Assembly: GCA_030849075.1 (NCBI GenBank)
Contig: JASAOO010003534.1
Location: forward strand, 1 to 64,000
From: Zelonia costaricensis
Lineage: Eukaryota; Euglenozoa; Kinetoplastea; Trypanosomatida; Trypanosomatidae
Direction of reading: 5' to 3'
Length of the DNA stretch: 64,000 nt
This document shows, piece after piece, positions 11,801 through 19,271 of this stretch. A model generated the notes under the pieces. That model was not told the DNA's origin and made no database searches. It saw only the letters and a list, made by a program, of their open reading frames with translations. Made by a program: the position numbers and the translations under genes. How positions within the stretch are numbered: position 1 is the first letter of the stretch; the number at the start of each line of letters is the position of its first letter.

Positions 11801-11836
11801 CGCGAGTCTGTGTCGCGGTCCAAGAAGAAGGTGTGA
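8834..11836 (+). CDS. TEX2/Nvj2-like SMP-domain lipid-transfer membrane protein, copy 1 (1000 aa)
   Basis: Likely carries lipids between membranes at an organelle contact site, probably anchored in the ER. A single hydrophobic span lies at residues about 8-33, right after the initiator Met. Next come fragments of a PH-like fold broken up by Ser/Gly/Arg-rich inserts: about 98-135, 190-215, 335-355 and 477-525, the last holding ESERWLTLL. Residues about 527-730 are an SMP domain, with NTFLSRFFFQNM at its start, a GFDFNLLYKGG strand and a closing MDDFPLP. The 730-1000 tail is disordered and basic, ending SRSKKKV. TEX2 and yeast Nvj2 share this order of membrane span, PH and SMP. The next gene is a paralog. 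The SMP assignment rests on motif pattern and domain order; no profile search was run. Confidence 0.78.
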   Translation: MAELNAFVYGWLAGIVAVAIWILYGIDTLLQLMRWVNVAFAHTPGLAHLAEGKAAEEAGVRDGTGSASRHSSHFDKTVASDQGLEGITGNTKRSTPITAAGTCMLSWYGPDGTTGAPIECRLSLENNEVTVYQLLRLADSAAGVGGVNGRPGDKLGGSSKSSRRGSSTGAKSKEAQRDANAFRTAAGVTMVEQRKGKIGVLNTTVMEVRQFNTKKGSSGNGAAEAGGGSRNGGGDLAAQSTSHKLSSHRSRASTGAPAGPEVGDQWSETVNGSTARSAKGAESTRNNNTSFRSGDMTDEVTGAAGMYAPPREGEEAGNAAAGISAGTGGGGGVDPLFTGRVLIWRTMDGSPLFDSCGSPSSRSARGGAGGVASPTTISGQPFARGSMKGSMAATRRGASEPLSTSHAPGFGYPGSGHRPGGSGAAAGGFDTRSARSSCENGDASDDGSVTEDAGGEEDCEGGGYAASPKRSQARRAKGREPRWQALMGDMANWPCVIIKFERSRESERWLTLLSGLREARAWHDYAKTMPNPDTINTFLSRFFFQNMRLDGLSDALIKQIRKKLRELPSKKFPRDLGGDLLLDDFLIGTQIPWITDVSEPTVSANGEVGFDFNLLYKGGEGGFTLFFRLALTYRGIRIPHVVFSVKLLELEATVHISIGPPPSKKFWIGGHKPPILRLEVHQGCASGKGVLHRVLTALPDLSGILTNLIKLYLFSDMVLPYMDDFPLPSVVKSPKGSFKDLRVRTFDWQRAAKISGAPAERRGSTAESSEGDHRSSASRAKERRGSGGSGSPLNATRGSLSSEAASPAARRRPSRVPAGEASDNTAGAATAADAGPLGDSILSADRCGSDSVPTGPAVSVRSPLKVAPSSSYATTSSKGGRGSSGGGNGGGAPAVPSHRPSVCSTAADGNGRGSLPSTLPTERSNSLSDSAPSNRVSTSALDEALYADSTNIASDSDGVLSSTSNKRSGTSGAMRNLRDLLKLKGKDMTRESVSRSKKKV

Positions 11837-13613
11837 GAGCGCTCCACATGAGCGCGCCTGCGCCAGCGCGGGTTCGAACGGTTGATGACACGTGTGTGTG
11901 TGTATGTGTGTATGACTATGTGTTTGCGCGTGTGTTCGAGAGGCTGGGTAGGGGGGGGGAGGGGAATGAGAAACGCTTGGCGAAGAGAGGAGGTGACGTG
12001 TGTGCGTGTGTGTGTGTGTGCTTGGACGAGACTGGTGCGCAACGCTGCGGCGCTCCCGTCATCCCTTCACGCCTCCCACTCTTCCCCGATTTCTCCGTTC
12101 CGCCCACCCGCCCCTTCCCCCGTCGCCTGCTATGATGTATGTGTCTCTGCATGTGACTGTGTATGTGTGTGTGTGTGTGTATGCGCGCACACACGAGTTT
12201 GTCGTTGCTGCTGCTGCTGCTGTACACTTGCAATCTTATTTCTCCCTCCATCCTTCCTGTGTGTCTGTATGCGTGCCCGTCTCCGTCTTTGCCTGGACGC
12301 ACAGAGAGCCGAGGACCAGCGCACTCGTTGCGCCTGCTGATGCTCCTCACCTGCCGCCTGCCTGCCCCCCCTCCACCCCTTCACCCCGCGCTCGCCCCAT
12401 TCGGGCACGCCCTTGACGTGCCACTCCTCCGCGGCCCTCTTCCCGCTGTCTTGTTCGCTTTCTCTCCAGGTCTCTTCCTGCGTTTTCGTAGTGGGTGCCC
12501 CCGCCGCGCTGGCTGGGCGTCTGCACTCCCCGACGTCCACCCCATGGCTACGCTCGCCACAGCCCTGGACTTCACTCCCCCCCCCTCTCTTGCGCCTCTG
12601 CTGCCTGCGCTACCCGCCTCACCGCAGGCTTCCTCAGCCTCAGCTGCCCACCAGAGGGCCACGGAAGGGAAACTGCGGGGGGGGGCGCCGAGGGAGGGGT
12701 TGAAGGCGGCACCGTGGGGATGGGGTGGACACCACCACAACTGAAGGCGCAAGTAGAGCAGAACGCCGACCACCGCCGCTGGCGCGCTGGCATGTAGGGA
12801 AGGAAGAGGGATGACCTCGGGAGGGACGCATACCACGCCGCGGGAAAGAATGGTCATCGCGAGGGTGGATGTGTGGCGCGGTGCTGCCGTGGCAGGAGAG
12901 CGGCGAGCGACGCACGTGTGCAAACCTGGTACCCCCACCCTCTCACGTCCTCGGCTCGGTGGCGTGCAGCGGGTGCAGCGCTTGTGGTGACGCGCCCACG
13001 CCTTCAGCGTTGCCGCGTCTACTGGTGTGACGCGCCCTCTCTCTCGTTCACATGGACTCGTGTATCCGCACACCCTACTCTTCGCTTCGACTCGCTCCCC
13101 CACGCCGTGCCACCTTCCTAAACACACACACACACACACGTGCGCGCGCCAAACACGTGCCTGTACCGCAGAGTGCGCCGCTGCATCGCTGCGCATCACG
13201 CTGCCTCACCCGTAAACCCTCCTTGCTTCCGTCCCACAAAACACCTGTGTCACGCTTCCAGAGCGTGTGAGTGTTGGCGGTCGAGCACGTATACCGCCTG
13301 GCGACCCCCTCGCGCACACCTCTTCCCTCCCTTCTCCGGCACGCTGACTTGCTGGCTTGCCTGTCACTTCCTCTTTTCCTTGTGTCACGTCATCCATCAG
13401 AGGCTAGGAGTGGGCGAGAGCTGCAGCATCCCCCCTCCCCCTCCCCCCGTACAGAGCTCCCTCAACGCCTGCCACGGAGTAGACGTGTCGCCTCCTTCAC
13501 TCCTCACTACCCCCCCCCCCCTTCCGTCTCGGCCCTCCACACACCCGCCTGGGGGCCGTCCCACTCCTGTCTCCCACCCCATCGCGCACTCGCTGCCCCC
13601 CCCCCCCGTCCAC
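11837..13613. other. Intergenic spacer between the two SMP paralogs
   Basis: No gene is seen. GT-rich runs (about 11892-12021 and 12160-12180) lie close behind the stop codon. A mixed-composition, purine-richer island lies at about 12640-13010, followed by a CA run (13122-13139) and C/T-rich sequence up to the next start. Open frames here encode repeat-derived Cys/Val/His/Thr peptides only. Confidence 0.7.
13364..13400 (+). promoter_or_regulatory. Candidate spliced-leader acceptor for the 13614 gene
   Basis: The tract TCACTTCCTCTTTTCCTTG is followed by CATCAG with the AG at 13399-13400. The implied 5' UTR is about 213 bases. A second choice is the C-rich tract ending at the AG at 13453-13454. 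Confidence 0.5.
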
Positions 13614-15764
13614 ATGAACGTGTACACGTTCCTGTCCTTTTTCTACGGCGCGGTGGGGGGCGCTACCGCCTGCATCATCTTCTTCTTTGTGGTATTCCGC
13701 AGGATCGACAAGCTGCTGTCCGACACAGTACGCAAGAAGGCACGCAAGCACGCCGAGTTCGACGCGGTCGCCAAGGACGCGGCGTCGGTCGCGCCGGCGA
13801 AGGTGGAGACGCTGTGCAAGATGGTGCGCTTCGACAACAGCATCGTCAGCGAGGCCATTCAGTGCCGCATGGTGTTCTACGGCAGCACAATAGACGTTTA
13901 CCAGGTGGACGAGCTGCGCACGCTGCCGGACCATCGGCAGGAGGTGGTGACCGAGCACCTGCTGGGCCGCATCAACCGCGCCTGCGTCGTCGCCTCGGCG
14001 CAGCGCATCTCTAAGTACCACCGCCACCGCAACCACAGCACCCGCTACTCCGCCATCAAGGGCAAGTGTACGGTGCTCACGCAAAAGGACGGCATGCCGC
14101 TCTTCCTCGAAGACCCCACGGCGCTCATGAAGGAGCGACTGCGTCGGCTGAAGGAGCAGCAGCTGCGCACCTCGATGCTGGCGCGCCTGCGCCGCCGCGC
14201 GGAGCGGGTGGGGACGTTGCTGACGGAGGAGCAGCTGGAGGAGGAGGTGCGGCGCCGCAGCTACCGCGTGAACACCACGGCGGAGATGACGGGGCTCGGC
14301 GTGGTGCACGACCTGCAGGGGCTGAACGGGGCAGCCAAGCGCAACACCGGGGCCTCGCGTCCGTTCGCCGTCCCGCTGCACTCCCATCGCCGCACGCATC
14401 ACCACGCCGCGGACGAGGCCCCGGCAGACGACGTGCCGCTCTCGGAGTGGACGTGCCTCGCCATCAAGTTCCCGACGCGCCGGGTGCAGGAGCGGTGGCT
14501 GAACCTCCTGCAGTGCACCCCGCAGTCGCTGCAGTGGCACGACTTCATCACCCACCTACCCCAGGTGGACGTGCTGAACCTGCTCATCGCCCGGCTCTTC
14601 TTTGAGAACTCACGAGCCAACACGCTGCACGACATGCTGGAGGACAAGCTCAAGAAGAAGTTGGCGCACGTGACCAAGTCGCTGCCACCGACGCTGAAGG
14701 GCAACATCCACCTAGACGCCCTCGACGTCGGGGGCGAGATCCCGCTCATCAGCAACGTCAGCGACCCATCGGCGTCACACTGCGGCGACACGGAGTTCGA
14801 CTTCGATGTGCTCTACCGCGGCGGCTTCGCCTTGAAGATTCGCTTCTCCGTGCTCTACCGCGAGATTCGCGTGCCGGACATCATCTTCAGCATCAAGGTG
14901 CTTGAGCTGGCTGGGCGCATGCGCTTCAGCGTTGGCCCGCCCCCGACACGCAAGTTCTGGCTCGCCTGCCCCCAGACACCGGAGCTGCGGCTGCACTTCG
15001 CGCAGGAGGTGGCGTCGCACGACGGGATTCTGAACACCGTACTGAAGCTGCTGCCCGACATGAGCCAGGTCGCCTCCAACGTGGTGAAGGTGCTGCTCTT
15101 CGAGGACATGGTGATCCCCAACATGGACGACTTCCCGTGGCCGGTGCTGGGCGACGACAGCGACAACGAGGAGGACACCGCGACGGCGCACAGCGAGCCG
15201 GAGACGGTGGAGGACGAGCACAACATCAGCCTCGCCTCCCTCGGGGACGCCTCACCGCTTAGTAACGACGACGACGCCGGCGGCGAGCACGACGGCAGCG
15301 GCGCCGGCAACGGGGCGGCGACGGGCCGCACCGGTCAACACAGCCGGAGCAGCCGCAGCAGCAACGGCAGTGGCGACGGCAAGTCGGAGGACACGCCGCG
15401 GAAGGTGATCACGGTGCAGGCGGCCTCCTCCTTCAACAACGTCGCCGCCTCGCCGGCGAAGCGCAACGTGCACTTCCGCAGCCGCACCGAGATGCCCTCA
15501 CCGCCGCCACGGCCACCACCCTCGGCCCCGCCGCGCGCGACACAGTCGAGCAGCGAGGTGGGCAGCGTGCACAGTGACCTGATGCGCGGCGGGGTGCCGC
15601 CGGTCGGCCTTCCACCGCGGCCGCCTCGCACCGCCTCGGCAAGCTTCACGCGCTCGCCGGTCCAGGTGCCCTTGACGCGGGCGCCGGGCTCGAGCGGGAT
15701 GCGGTCGCCGTCGGACTCGGAGAAGCGAGCGGCGAGTGTGAGTAGCGGCAGTCACCGAAGTTGA
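13614..15764 (+). CDS. TEX2/Nvj2-like SMP-domain lipid-transfer membrane protein, copy 2 (716 aa)
   Basis: Paralog of the upstream gene with the same architecture. The frame is open further upstream (to 13140), but the ATG at 13614 puts a membrane span directly at the N-terminus (residues about 4-30), matching copy 1, so I choose it. PH-like pieces lie at about 63-105 and 130-165, and the last one is near 280-310 (QERWLNLL). The SMP domain is at about 315-512: NLLIARLFFEN at its start, EFDFDVLYRGG in the middle, and MDDFPWP at its end. These parallel RFFFQN, GFDFNLLYKGG and MDDFPLP in copy 1. The tail (512-716) is acidic, then Pro/Ser-rich. Copy 2 lacks most of the long Gly/Ser inserts that split the PH region of copy 1. 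Predicted role: lipid transfer at membrane contact sites, possibly as a partner of copy 1 because SMP domains commonly dimerise. Confidence 0.78.
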   Translation: MNVYTFLSFFYGAVGGATACIIFFFVVFRRIDKLLSDTVRKKARKHAEFDAVAKDAASVAPAKVETLCKMVRFDNSIVSEAIQCRMVFYGSTIDVYQVDELRTLPDHRQEVVTEHLLGRINRACVVASAQRISKYHRHRNHSTRYSAIKGKCTVLTQKDGMPLFLEDPTALMKERLRRLKEQQLRTSMLARLRRRAERVGTLLTEEQLEEEVRRRSYRVNTTAEMTGLGVVHDLQGLNGAAKRNTGASRPFAVPLHSHRRTHHHAADEAPADDVPLSEWTCLAIKFPTRRVQERWLNLLQCTPQSLQWHDFITHLPQVDVLNLLIARLFFENSRANTLHDMLEDKLKKKLAHVTKSLPPTLKGNIHLDALDVGGEIPLISNVSDPSASHCGDTEFDFDVLYRGGFALKIRFSVLYREIRVPDIIFSIKVLELAGRMRFSVGPPPTRKFWLACPQTPELRLHFAQEVASHDGILNTVLKLLPDMSQVASNVVKVLLFEDMVIPNMDDFPWPVLGDDSDNEEDTATAHSEPETVEDEHNISLASLGDASPLSNDDDAGGEHDGSGAGNGAATGRTGQHSRSSRSSNGSGDGKSEDTPRKVITVQAASSFNNVAASPAKRNVHFRSRTEMPSPPPRPPPSAPPRATQSSSEVGSVHSDLMRGGVPPVGLPPRPPRTASASFTRSPVQVPLTRAPGSSGMRSPSDSEKRAASVSSGSHRS

Positions 15765-16173
15765 CGACATGTTTCCCCGCCACTCCTGACCGCGTCATCT
15801 GTGAAGGGTTGTCGCCTTGCTCGATGGTTGATGACGTGCGTCGGCGGACCTTCCTTTGTTTTCGTTTTATCGCGTGTGAGTCGCTAACACACAGGCACTT
15901 ACAAACACGCACACACGTTCATAAACACGTTGATGTGTACACTCGCTGCGACCTTCTTACCGTTGCTGCTTATTGCACGACATGGGCGCGCACGTCGCGT
16001 TAGGCGCGTGCCATGGAGGCATCCCCCCCTCTACCTCCCCAGGCACGACGGGACTGTGCGGGGTGAAGAGCGTGGGGCGGGTGTAGGTGAGAGCGGTGCT
16101 GTCGCGAGGAGGGTGTGGAGGGGCGGCGGGCTCGTCGACCGTGATGCACTCACCACGCCCCCTCCCCACCAGT

Positions 16174-16197
16174 CACACACACACACACACACACACA
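16174..16197 (+). repeat. (CA)12 microsatellite
   Basis: Uninterrupted CA run in the spacer before the 17326 gene. Confidence 0.95.
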
Positions 16198-17230
16198 GAC
16201 ACGCACACGCAGAGAACACGAAAGGGATCCGGCTTGTGGCAGGCGCACGCACACGGCATGCGAAGAGGGAAGGGCAGCGACCTCTTCTTCACGTACCACG
16301 TGCACCCACGCTGGCACTCGTGCGGCCGTGCCACACCGCCTCCTCCGCCCCCTCACTGCACTCACACCCCCTTTTCCCACTCGGTCGACTGCGCGCGTCC
16401 GTGCGGCGGCGGCGTGCATGTCGTCCGTTCATCCTTGTCGCCAGTCCTGCATTGCCCTCTGCGTCACCTCTGCACTCCGCTCCTCGTCTTCCATCCTGAA
16501 ATGCGTGAACAGCGGCGACTAATCCCGATTGACTGGCGAGTGGCGATGGCGAGAGCGCCATACCCGGGCCATGAAAGCAGCGCGTGGCTCTCTCTCTGTT
16601 TTCTTCTTTGCCAGCGCTTCGCGCCCGTGTTTGTGTGTGTGCGCCGGGTGAGTCGTGATGGGGCTGCTTTTCGAATGGCACACGCGCAACTCGGGCACCG
16701 CCTGGGACGTGGGCACGCGCATTCTCCTTCGAGTCCAGCGTGCTTGAGACTGCGTCCGCTGCACGCCTTTACAGCCGGCATCCATGCCGATAGAGTTTCC
16801 CTCTCTCCACTTCGGCAGAAACGCAGTTTTCCTTGATGAATTGATGCCGTGTTGAAGGCAGCGCACCCTCTTCCTCACTTCCTGTCTTCTCCCATCCTCC
16901 CGCTCCCACCTACGCAAGGGCACTGCGGCGGCACCACTGCACAAGACAGCACCCAGCAGCGTCGTCCGCTCCCCCATCCCCCCCTCCCCGCGAGCTCGCA
17001 CTTCACCGCGTGACGCGGCTGCGTGAACGCCTCGCTGCAACTCTGCTTCGGTATATCCTCGTGTGACAGCGCGCAGCGCTCCTCCTGCGGTGGAGCTCCC
17101 CGTTGCGCTTTCGATCACACAACAATCTCACTTAAAGTGTGTGTGCGTGTGCGCGCCGGTGCGCTGCTGCTCTCCGTCGCCCCGCCCCGCTCCCCCCCAC
17201 TGGACGGTGACAACGCCTCGCACGCCCTCC

Positions 17231-17245
17231 GTGAACAGATCACAG
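17231..17245 (+). promoter_or_regulatory. Weak candidate acceptor AGs for the 17326 gene
   Basis: AG dinucleotides at 17237-17238 and 17244-17245 follow a C-rich tract (about 17175-17200). The much better T-rich tract at about 17271-17312 has no AG before the ATG at 17326. This leaves the acceptor and the start uncertain. Confidence 0.3.
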
Positions 17246-17325
17246 TTCAACGTTCAATCCCAACCCTCAAACGCCTCTTTTGTGTTTTCCTTTCTACCTC
17301 TCCATTCTCGCTGCGTCGTGCAACA

Positions 17326-18159
17326 ATGCCGCTCTTCAAGACGGCGGCACCACGGCACCACAACGGGCGTCGGCGCCTGTCCAGCGCCCTCGCCGCAGCG
17401 CCCGCAGTCGACAGCGACACGGCGTCGCCGCTGTCAGCACCACCACCGCCGCCGCCGCAGGACCCGCGGCAGTCGGGCTCCTTCTCGCATCCGCACGTGG
17501 ACGCGCACGCAGACGGGCAACACCACCGCGACGGCGCTGCGGCAGCAGCTGCGCTTCCCAACGGAGGCTGGCCTCACGTGCCGCACTCGGCGCGGACGTC
17601 GCCGTCGTCTGCGCAGCGGCACGACAGCCACCTGTCGCACACGCACAGCGGGTCCAGCCCGCACGCATCCGCAGCGGGACCCACAGCCGCGGCGGCGCAC
17701 CAGTACAGTGACCTCGACTCGCTCTCTGATGACGCGCCCCCGGCGCGCCGGTCGGGCCCGGGAGGGACGCCGCCGCCGCCGCTGCCGCTGACGGCCGAGG
17801 ACCTCAACGCCACGGTGCTCGCCCTGCGCCACGAGAAGCGTATTCTCAAGCAGCGCGTCGAGGTCCTGACATCCAGCCGCGCCCTGCTACCGGCTGGGGC
17901 TTCACAAGACGAGGAGGACGAGAAGAAGCGGGCCGCGGGGGGCACACACGCAGTGAGGGGCAGTCACCACGCTCCCGCGATGGTGTCGCTGGCGGAGGCG
18001 CCGCGTGATGCGCTGCTCGCGCGCATTGCTCGTCTCGAGGCAGCGGTGCGGCTGGAGGCGCTGGAACGCGATGTGGTGGAGCAGCGGCTGCTGGCGCAGG
18101 AGCGCGTGCTGCGTGCGCTGTGCTCCTGCACCTCCCCGCTCCCGCCGCTCCCCACATGA
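17326..18159 (+). CDS. Small hypothetical coiled-coil protein (277 aa)
   Basis: Not recognised. The ATG at 17326 begins MPLFKTAAPRHH. The frame is open upstream to 17023, but that part looks like repeat-derived UTR. Residues 1-160 are Ala/Pro/His/Ser-rich and probably disordered, with a Pro run near residue 40. Residues about 160-180 and 225-270 form two helical heptad-like stretches (NATVLALRHEKRILKQRVEVL, then ARIARLEAAVRLEALERDVV), suggesting a short coiled coil that could mediate dimerisation or docking. The last residues are Cys- and Pro-rich. No membrane span is seen. If the splice site lies after the T-rich tract that abuts the ATG, this Met would be removed and no nearby in-frame Met replaces it. 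Confidence 0.6.
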   Translation: MPLFKTAAPRHHNGRRRLSSALAAAPAVDSDTASPLSAPPPPPPQDPRQSGSFSHPHVDAHADGQHHRDGAAAAAALPNGGWPHVPHSARTSPSSAQRHDSHLSHTHSGSSPHASAAGPTAAAAHQYSDLDSLSDDAPPARRSGPGGTPPPPLPLTAEDLNATVLALRHEKRILKQRVEVLTSSRALLPAGASQDEEDEKKRAAGGTHAVRGSHHAPAMVSLAEAPRDALLARIARLEAAVRLEALERDVVEQRLLAQERVLRALCSCTSPLPPLPT

Positions 18160-19128
18160 GTATCGCTGCATGGCGAGGTGCGGCCGAGGAGCCCCAGTGA
18201 CCCTCCGTCGTCGTCTCTGTGTGTGTGTGTAAGCCGTCCAGTACGGGGGAACAGCCCAGATAGATGTGGGCGTACTTCTACAAACAAATGAGTCTCAGTG
18301 CGTGTGTGTATATGTGTATGTGTGTATGCGTCTTGCCTTCATTGAATTCTCCCTTTTTTCTTCAGCAACGTCGTTACGCTTCCCTTTCTGCTTTCGTGAA
18401 TGCCGTGATGCGTTTGTGTGTGTTGTGTGTGCGTGTTGTGCTTCCGCGCTCTGTGCATGCACGCGGCTCCGCTGTACCGCCACGGCTTCGACGCCGTCTT
18501 CAGCCTCGACGACGACGCGCCGCTGTGCGCGTGCACGTCTACGCGCCAGCTGCGAGGTGGAAAGGGGGGAGTTGCGGGGTGGACACGGCGGGGTGCAGCA
18601 GGGAGCTCTGGTATCGGCACCGCACGATGTGGTGTTGAGCTGCACGGACCGTGCGATAAAGCATCCGCGTCGCTCATCTTCCGCACTCTTTCTCGTTGCC
18701 TTTCCCCCCGCCCCTTCGGCGTGTCGCACCCGTCTGCGCCACCACTGTGAAGCGGCGCGGGCTGAGTGCTCCAAACCACCAACCTGACGGCGCTGGATGC
18801 GGCTACGCGTACGCAGCGGTTCAGTCACCGGAAGAGACACACAAATTGAAAACGTAAGTCTGAGTGCGTGCGTGGGTGGCAGAAACACAGCATCTTTATG
18901 TGGCTGGGTTGTGCGCCGAGTTGTGCGCGAGGATCGCGCAGGTGAACACGGTTCCCCGCCACTCGTGCCGCGCACGCCCCTCCCCCCTGCATGTCCCTCT
19001 GTGTATCTTGCATGTGTCTCACATGTGAGCAGCGGGTCGCATCATCAATGCAGAGTTGTGCGACGGTGGCACGGCACCGGCGTTGCGTTGCGCTGGAGGG
19101 GGGGTGCAGTGTGGTCTTCTCACGTGCG

Positions 19129-19143
19129 TCTTTCCCCCTTCAG
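19129..19143 (+). promoter_or_regulatory. Candidate spliced-leader acceptor for the 19272 gene
   Basis: GTCTTTCCCCCTTCAG ends in an AG at 19142-19143. The implied 5' UTR is about 129 bases and would contain the CA run at 19179-19199. Confidence 0.6.
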
Positions 19144-19178
19144 CTATTCTGCCTGTTCATCAACGATCGCCCTCACTT

Positions 19179-19199
19179 CACACACACACACACACACAC
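19179..19199 (+). repeat. (CA)10 microsatellite in predicted 5' UTR
   Basis: Uninterrupted CA run between the candidate acceptor AG (19143) and the ATG (19272). Confidence 0.95.
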
Positions 19200-19271
19200 T
19201 TAGTGCACACCCACATACGTGTACACAGAATAGCCACATCAGCAGCTTCCCCCGAAACACGCACGCGCACG

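Larger units (their letters stand above)
15765..17325. other. Intergenic spacer
   Basis: No gene is seen. It contains a CA run at 16174-16197 followed by related CACGCACACGC sequence, mixed-composition stretches near 15770-15960 and 16500-16850, and a GT-rich patch near 17140-17160. It ends in a T-rich pyrimidine tract that runs right up to the next ATG. Confidence 0.7.
18160..19271. other. Intergenic spacer
   Basis: No gene is seen. A GT run (18218-18231) and other GT-rich patches follow the stop codon. A mixed-composition island spans about 18480-19130, and a CA run lies at 19179-19199, 72 bases before the next ATG. Confidence 0.7.

Noticed and set aside
11868..11882. GGTTCGAAC motif resembling a tRNA B box
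   Set aside because: No matching A box, acceptor stem or cloverleaf could be found around it.
13140..13613. Upstream in-frame extension of SMP copy 2 (158 codons)
   Set aside because: The extra stretch starts in a CA repeat and is Pro/Ser/His low complexity. Starting at 13614 places the membrane span at the N-terminus exactly as in copy 1.
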